In this document: positions 57,946 through 64,000 of the stretch, piece by piece
Layout of the letters: each line of letters starts with the position of its first letter
Position numbering within the stretch: position 1 is the stretch's first letter
Assembly (NCBI GenBank): GCA_017139535.1
Contig: WOUO01000024.1
Location: 186,001-250,000 of the forward strand
Length of the DNA: 64,000 nt
Reading direction: 5' to 3'
Source: Trichocladium uniseriatum
Taxonomy: Eukaryota; Ascomycota; Sordariomycetes; Sordariales; Chaetomiaceae
Notes under the pieces: model-generated
The model's database searches: none
The model's input: only the letters and a program-made list of their open reading frames with translations
What the model was told of the DNA's origin: nothing
Position numbers and translations under genes: made by a program

Positions 57946-60580
57946 TTACTGGGGGCCGAAGAAACCCTGTGGCTGCATCTGGGTCTCATAGTCGTACTCC
58001 TCGAGTGCCGCGAGTCTAGTTCCGCGGTCGTACTGAGAGCGGCGGCGGCGCTGCTCATCACGAAAGTGTTGGCCAGCATTCGGCGTGAAAAGACCTGACG
58101 TAAAAGTATGGTATCTTAGCAGTCTGCATGGAAACGGTCCAAGAGAAGGGGTGCTACTCACCGACATGCTCAGCATTCTCACAGCTGCGCTTCATCTTCG
58201 ACTGGTTGTCAGGCTCCGGGAAGGGCTCCTCCTGGCCGGCCAGCTCGGGCATAGGCCCGTTGGACGTATAGTAGAGCTAGGAATGTCAGCCAGCGTAAGA
58301 CAGGTGATGAAAACTAGCTCACCTTGGGGCGGTAATGAGGTGCCTCCAACATAACGGAACTGTTGCGGAACTTCTGGACAAGACAATCCTTTCCTTGGAT
58401 GGCTTGGGGGGGTCAGCTTTCTCAAGTTTCACCTCTGGGCTTTTCCCCCAATTACTTACTGGCATAAGAGATCTCTGCAACCTTGTCACTCTTAAAGCAG
58501 TTCCAACGCTGGTTGCCTCGTGCATTCACAAACTAGTGTGGCGTCAGATGAAGCATTCTCTTGGTGAGGGGGAGTCTTCACATACGTCGATGATGTCCAA
58601 CGGCTGGCCGACTGTCAGTGCTGAAAGTTAACAGAGGGGTTGGGCAGAAGACTTACATCGACAAAGTTGATGAACGCATACCCGACGCTAGATGTGGCGA
58701 GTCAACAAAAGGAACAAAGCCAGAGAGCTTTCCGACAAGCACTCACTTGCAGTCGTTGGCAAAGTCGATTCGAAGATACATGAAGTCGTACTTGCCCCAG
58801 CTGGACTCGTCCACGATTCGCTTGAGCATCGACTGGTCGACCTTGTTGGGGATGTTTCGGAGCATGATCTATTCACGTAAGCCAGCGTGTTTTGCAAATA
58901 CCAAATGAAAACACTTACTGTGGTTCGGACGTCAATGCCGTCTCGGATACGGTTGACATCGACGTGGTTGTGATGGCCGGCGGCATTGTAGTACGGGGAC
59001 CTGTTGACTCGCATGGCATTATGACGACGATTATCCAGGCGCCCATAAGGCTGAATGCTTCTCGGGCTGGTGAAATCACCCTGGAACGCCATGGGTGTAG
59101 TCGGGGGGGTGTATACGGGAGCCATGATTGGCATGCCGCCACCCAAGGGACTCAGTGGATTCAGTGGGCCGATGCTCTGGCTGCGTGTCGGAGTCTGGTC
59201 AAGAATGTACCGGCTCGGTCCAGTTGGGGGAAGACCCTGGTAGAGCACCGGATACATGGCGACCTGCTGCTGCGGAACTTGAAACTCAGCAGCGGACTGA
59301 ACAAGACGGGCAGGTGCCGCAAGAGGATTGGCCTGATGAGGCGTTCTCGAGACACCCATATTCTGGAAGAAGTTTGTTATGTTGTGGACAGGGCTCCGAG
59401 CCTGGTTATGGCCTTCGAGCGGTTGAGGTGTTGTCGTCGGCTGACCCAGTTGACGAAGCGTCAAGATCAAGTGAACACCCTGCGAGAACTTTGAGTCAGA
59501 AGGGGGTTGTGGCAAGGAGGAGGTTTGGTAGCTTACGCCCAGTGTGACTCCGTTGAACTTCTGCACAGCGGAGATGGCAAGGTCGGCGTCGGAGAACTCG
59601 GCCAAAGCCCGGAAGGCGAAGTCATTCGGCTCACTCAGCTGCTGGAGCGCAAAGACATCTCCTTGGGTTTCCAGAAACGTCTGAACGACCGTCTCAACAT
59701 GTGCCGTGCCAAAGTCGCCGCCCTGACCAAATGCCGTGACCTGAACCTGACCCTCAGAGATTGCCTCGGTTTGGGCTGCGGGACTGCAGACCTGGTATTC
59801 GTCAGCAACGTGGACGGGGTCTGTGAGAAGGTGAAGAGACGAACCTGGTGGAACTCGAACATGGCGATGTACTCACTACACCAGTCAGGAGACCCGAACT
59901 GGACGTTATCGTAGGCATTGCGAGCATCTCGGATGTTGGAAAGGCGCAGATAGACTCTGCCATCCTTCTCAACCATGTAGCGTTTGCCTTGACCCGGTAA
60001 GCCAAATCGCTCCAACTTCTGCCCGGTTGTCAGTCAACAAAGAACAATGATTAACAGGCAGTGACCTTACCTCGAGGTAGCCCTCCACATCCGAGGATGT
60101 CACGGGGTGCGAGTGAGCATATAGAATGAGGCAGCGGGAGATACCCAACTCGTTGCTGAACTTGGCCGCGGCAGTGGGGGAGAAAAGCTGACGGTTCGCA
60201 CCGAGTCCAAGATTCGTTCCTTTGAGTGAGCCATGGGCTACGAGGGGGACAGAAACCGGCCGGAACGCAGAGGCAGTCGGTGACAACTTCTGCTCCCCCT
60301 TGAGCGTATCTGTGCTTGAGACGAAGGGATCTTTCTCAAGCGCGGCAGGGACAGCTCCGAAACCATCGACTGGCTTGGCATGGAAGTGGACGGGGTGACC
60401 AGAAGAGACATTGAAATTGAGACTTGTCAATACCCTGTTGTTGGATCTGGCCGAGCCATCATCTGGAGAGAAGGTAGTGAGTCGGGTGTCCGGGGTGCCT
60501 TCGTGCTTGTACGACTCGGCACCACCACTCGATGAGCGGGGAGAGGGCGGGTTGAAAGTTGCATCCCGCACTTGCGCCAT
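57946..60580 (-). CDS. Mei2-like RNA-binding protein
   Basis: Eleven exons on the minus strand (60071-60580, 59845-60018, 59537-59791, 58919-59479, 58747-58868, 58657-58687, 58586-58603, 58460-58532, 58323-58402, 58162-58276, 57946-58094) give 695 residues with every phase consistent. Two degenerate RRMs occupy about residues 150-320. The diagnostic C-terminal Mei2 RRM has TIMLRNIPNKVDQSMLKRIV, YDFMYLRIDFANDCNVGYAF, INFVDPLDIIDF and RWNCFKSDKVAEISYATIQG. The family includes fission yeast Mei2, the RNA-binding switch for meiosis, and plant AML proteins; a role in sexual development is inferred. Exon 7 is only 18 nt (PLDIID). The frame stays open 89 codons upstream of the chosen ATG. The 1.5 kb upstream space suggests a long leader or control region. 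Confidence 0.9.
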
Positions 60581-62110
60581 GGCAACCTTTGTGTCACAAA
60601 CTCGGTGACTTGCCGCAAAGTTGCTGGTGGCGCTTGTGTGTTGAGGAAGTCGATCACGATCCTGGATGGGACCTGACAAGGGAGGATGAGGAAAATGAAT
60701 GTAATTCTCGAAGGCGGCTCCGAGATGGGGAAAGAGAGAAGAAGCGGGATAATCCAAAGCTGATTCCAAAGAGGGAACCAGCGAGCGAGCTCTCCAAAAA
60801 TAAAAGAAGCGAGGGAAAATCCAAGGTGGGAAGGAACGAGGGACCAAAAGTAGCAGGCGAGAGGTGCGGTTTTAAGGCAGCGAGGCAGAAAGAGAAAGTG
60901 GAAGGTGGGACTTCCACGATCAAGCAGTTGCGACTCCCAAGTTGGGGGAGGCTGGCTGCAGAATTCTGAGGCCTCAGGCTTCAGATTTGTGCCTTGAATT
61001 CTTCGTTGGGGTTGTGAAGTGGAGGGTGAAGAAAAGAAAGGTGGATGGTCTGCAAATGATTAGGATGATATTTAATAGGTAGGCAGCTAATCCACGTACA
61101 CAAATGTGAAGTCCCCCTTCCACTGGGGGCTAAAATTTTGATTTGATCACACGCGCAATAAGACCAGCCCCGGCATGTGTAGTTCTTTTAAGGGACCTAA
61201 GAAACCAGAGCTTTCTTCCCCGGAACCCGGGCCAGGCTTGATGGCTCAAGTGGGGGGTTCCAGCAAACTTGGAATGACCGGATGTGCGGTATCAACTCGG
61301 GCCCTACACCAAATGTATACCTAATGAGTTCTGGGAAGTTTCGAGTTGGAATCTTGAAGGCTGCTGGGGTCGCGTGAGGCGTAACGCGTCTTGGAAAGCA
61401 TATGTGCAGAAACAAGACACTAAGAGACTAGTAACTAGGCAATGTTGTTTGGACCTCCATGTTCACGATATTTGAATTTTACCTGGTATTAACTTTGATA
61501 GCCTGGGTACCAGAATCAATCCGGAAGATAGGGATGTGCTTGCTTTCATCGCGCCCCAGACTCACAGCGCGGGCCGCATGTTGGCATTGTTTACGAATAT
61601 TGGACGGACATATGGGATGGGAGCACATATCAGCTCGGCAGGTGAGTAAGCAAGTGAGCAAACGCTAAATGAGCCGATATACAACTTTCTCTTTGAAAGT
61701 TGAACAACACCGCAGGAAAAGGGGCATCGCCAGCTGGTGGCAGCTGATATGTCAACAAAACAGCTGAGGTTGGACTGTATCTAGCACACTGACAACCAAC
61801 TTAAAACCAAGCAGCACATGAAACTAGAGAGAGAAGTAATAAATAGTGGTCATGATTACTAGACCCGCTGTCATTGTATTAGTACTCGAAAAAAGAGCAT
61901 TTTCCATTTTTGTTGCTCCAACCAACTTTGGACTGGACGTTGGAACAGGGGAAGCTGACGCACAGACCAGAGCACATGCGATCTGGGGGTTTGCGACACT
62001 GAACCAAACATCGAATGCCATCAGCTTTCTGGAACACCCCATTTCTTCGATAAATCCCAAAGGAACGCCTACAAGCCAGCGGCCACGGGATTTGATGCTT
62101 ACGAGTTACA
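60581..62110. promoter_or_regulatory. Divergent promoter region, Mei2-like and SEC15
   Basis: 1.53 kb between divergent starts. On the minus strand the frame of the Mei2-like gene stays open to 60847. The plus-strand ORF across 60559-60969 is its shadow. Bases 61670-61860 are AT-richer. No RNA gene or repeat was recognised. Confidence 0.5.
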
Positions 62111-64000
62111 ATGGGGAGGAAGGCCCAAACGTGGGATGATTACGACACGGCTGTCACCCAGGTGCGTCGATTGCGACTTTCCACTGTCCCGCACTTGCTT
62201 GCGCCAGCGCCCGCGCCTGAGTCCCTGTCTAACTAACCGACCGTCGCAGATCATCCTCGCGCCGTCCGACTCCGAGTTTCTTGATCAATTGATACCCGTA
62301 TTAAAAGATGCCACGACCAGCAGCCGGATCGGGTCCCTCGTGCAGAGCCTCTCCCAGTACGGCGAGGACCGCGAGGGCGACATCGAGCGCATCGGCCTGA
62401 CCAAGCACGAGGAGTTCCTGGGCTCGGTCAACCAGCTGCAGAAAGTCCGCGAGGGAACCGTGGCCCTGACGTCCGAGATTTTGAACCTCAACCAGTCAAT
62501 CCAGGCTAGTACAGAGAAGCTTGCAGAGCAGAAGCAGGCGCTGGTCAACACGCGCGGGGTTCGCCAGAATATCACCGATGTGTCGGACGCTCTCAAGGAG
62601 TCGCTCAAGATTATGCACGCTGTCAACAATGCGCATGACCTTATTCGGAAGAAGAAGTACTATGCCGCCCTCAAGTCCCTCGAGGACCTCCAGAACGAGT
62701 ACCTCGTGCCCATCATCCAGAACAAGTACGCGGCCCAGTACAAGCTTGCCGACATGATTCAGAAGTCAATTCCAGCCTCGCAAAAATCCATATCGGAATT
62801 TGTCATGTCCGACCTAAACACCTGGCTATTCCGGATCCGAGAGACGTCGCAGTTCCTTGGCGAGGTCGCCTTCTTCCATACTCAGGAGCGGAGGGCCAGG
62901 CAAAAGGAGCGCGTCGAGGGGAATGAGTTTCTGAGACGCTTCAAGATGAACTCTGCCATCGAGCTGGTCTTTGATGAGAGCAATGAGTTTGACGTTCTCG
63001 ACAACGAGGAGGTCCAGGTCGACTTTACACCTCTGCACGAGGCATTGCACATTCATGAAGCGCTGGGGCAAGTCGACAAGTTCCGTGCCGAGTATGCGGC
63101 CACCAGACGTCAGCAGAAGGATTTAATTATACCCAGCACCGAAAACCTATTCTCCGATGACGACGACGATTCTCTCAAGGGGCTCTTGGAAAGTGTTGCT
63201 GGGTTTGCAATTGTCGAGAAGGGCACGATACAACGGGCGCCATTAGTCCGCTCGACCCTTGATGTAAGATGCCCTCGGAATGATTTTCGCGAGCACGGCT
63301 CCTGACAGATTGCAGGTTGACGAACTTTGGGACTCTATGTGCCAGGCGGCTATCCGGGTCATCTCCAGGTCGCTGGACGGAGTGACTGATCCAAGGCTGC
63401 TGGTCAAGATCAAGGAGGACATCGCCCTATTTATCCAAACGATGGAGGGCTGGGGCTACTCTGCCTCAATGGTGAACAACTTCCAGCTCGTCCTGTTCCA
63501 CAAATATGCCGAGTCGCTGCAGCGCCGTTTCAGTCAACAATTTCAGGAGGTTAGTCACCCACATTGGGAAGACCTGACCATCGCTGATTACTGTCTCAGA
63601 TCGTATCAACGGATGATTACATGCCCATGAAGATCAGCACGCCCGAGGAATACGATGACGTTCTCAGCGTCACATGGTTTACCGATGATAGGTCTTCAGA
63701 TGAACTCACGTACGTACCCAGAATTGCTCGGAGCTTCTTCACAGTAGTTTGTTGTTAACCCAGCATAGATTCCCGGGCGTGCTTCCTTTCTCAAAAATGT
63801 ATGCCCTCTGCTGCATCGAGATCAGGAAATTTGTGGAAGAGTTCCTCTTCTTTACCAGAGAGAATTTTGACCACCCCAACATCGTTGATGAGGCACTTAG
63901 AAAGGTACGCACACTGGGCCAAGCGTGCAACTGGGGTTCGGCTAATCAGCTGTCTAGACACTGGACGAGCTTTTGACCGACATTGTTTGCCAGTCCCTCA
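62111..64000 (+). CDS. SEC15: Exocyst complex subunit SEC15 (5' part, cut by window end)
   Basis: Six exons are visible (62111-62161, 62250-63263, 63316-63549, 63600-63709, 63769-63904, 63958 to the end), about 530 residues of a protein normally near 780. Landmarks in order are IILAPSDSEFLDQLIPVLKD, GEVAFFHTQERRARQKER, SMVNNFQLVLFHKYAESLQR, DDYMPMKISTPEEYDDVLSV and FPGVLPFSKMYALCCIEIRK, which follow SEC15. A helical N-terminal segment (EEFLGSVNQLQKVREGTVAL) matches the exocyst fold. SEC15 links the Rab GTPase Sec4 on secretory vesicles to the exocyst tether at growth sites, the hyphal tip in filamentous fungi. The first exon encodes 17 residues. The gene is incomplete only because the window ends. 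Confidence 0.93.

Overview
The window is nuclear DNA of a filamentous ascomycete, most likely a Sordariomycete of the order Sordariales (Chaetomium/Thermothelomyces/Neurospora type). The evidence is GC-rich sequence, short introns of about 50-110 nt with GTRNGY donors and CTAAC/CTGAC branch points, N-terminal microexons, a Zn2Cys6 regulator, an intron-containing histone H4 of standard fungal sequence, and housekeeping proteins whose lengths match fungal families (NUP82 888 aa, PIK1 979 aa, CBP20 189 aa). All exon structures were built by hand from splice signals, reading frame and family motifs. No database search was possible.

Layout. 1-11.3 kb is gene-poor. It holds one TALE homeobox gene (6008-7504) between about 5.9 kb and 3.8 kb of apparently non-coding DNA with small inverted repeats and purine/pyrimidine tracts. 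11.3-19.4 kb carries a membrane-anchored prolyl 4-hydroxylase-like enzyme, a seven-exon Zn2Cys6 transcription factor, NADH-cytochrome b5 reductase, a GIG1/DUF3605 protein and a TMEM208/SND2-type ER protein. 20.5-31 kb is a dense housekeeping block: CDC27/APC3, histone H4, TRAPPC2/TRS20, mitoribosomal mL60/MRPL31, CBP20 and NUP82. Several of its pairs are divergent and share a promoter of 390-430 bp. 31-36.2 kb holds two proteins I cannot name, separated by long non-coding stretches and an extreme poly-C tract. 36.5-42.6 kb holds the phosphatidylinositol 4-kinase PIK1 and an 11-exon MUP1-like amino-acid permease, in tandem on the minus strand. 44.5-49.5 kb has an unnamed 718-residue protein and the NC2-alpha/BUR6 histone-fold repressor. 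51.7-64 kb has xylulokinase, the SUN-like ER protein SLP1, an 11-exon Mei2-like RNA-binding protein and the 5' part of exocyst SEC15, cut by the window end.

There is no bacterial-style operon, and I see no secondary-metabolite cluster, transposon, rRNA, tRNA or CRISPR. Genes are arranged as ordinary divergent or convergent pairs. Themes that recur are ER and membrane trafficking (SND2, SLP1, TRS20, SEC15, PIK1, P4H), nuclear gene expression (CBP20, NUP82, NC2-alpha, H4), and developmental regulators in roomy intergenic space (homeobox, Mei2-like). The most unusual structural signal is a 3-nucleotide exon in the permease: without it the two flanking exons join at a stop codon.
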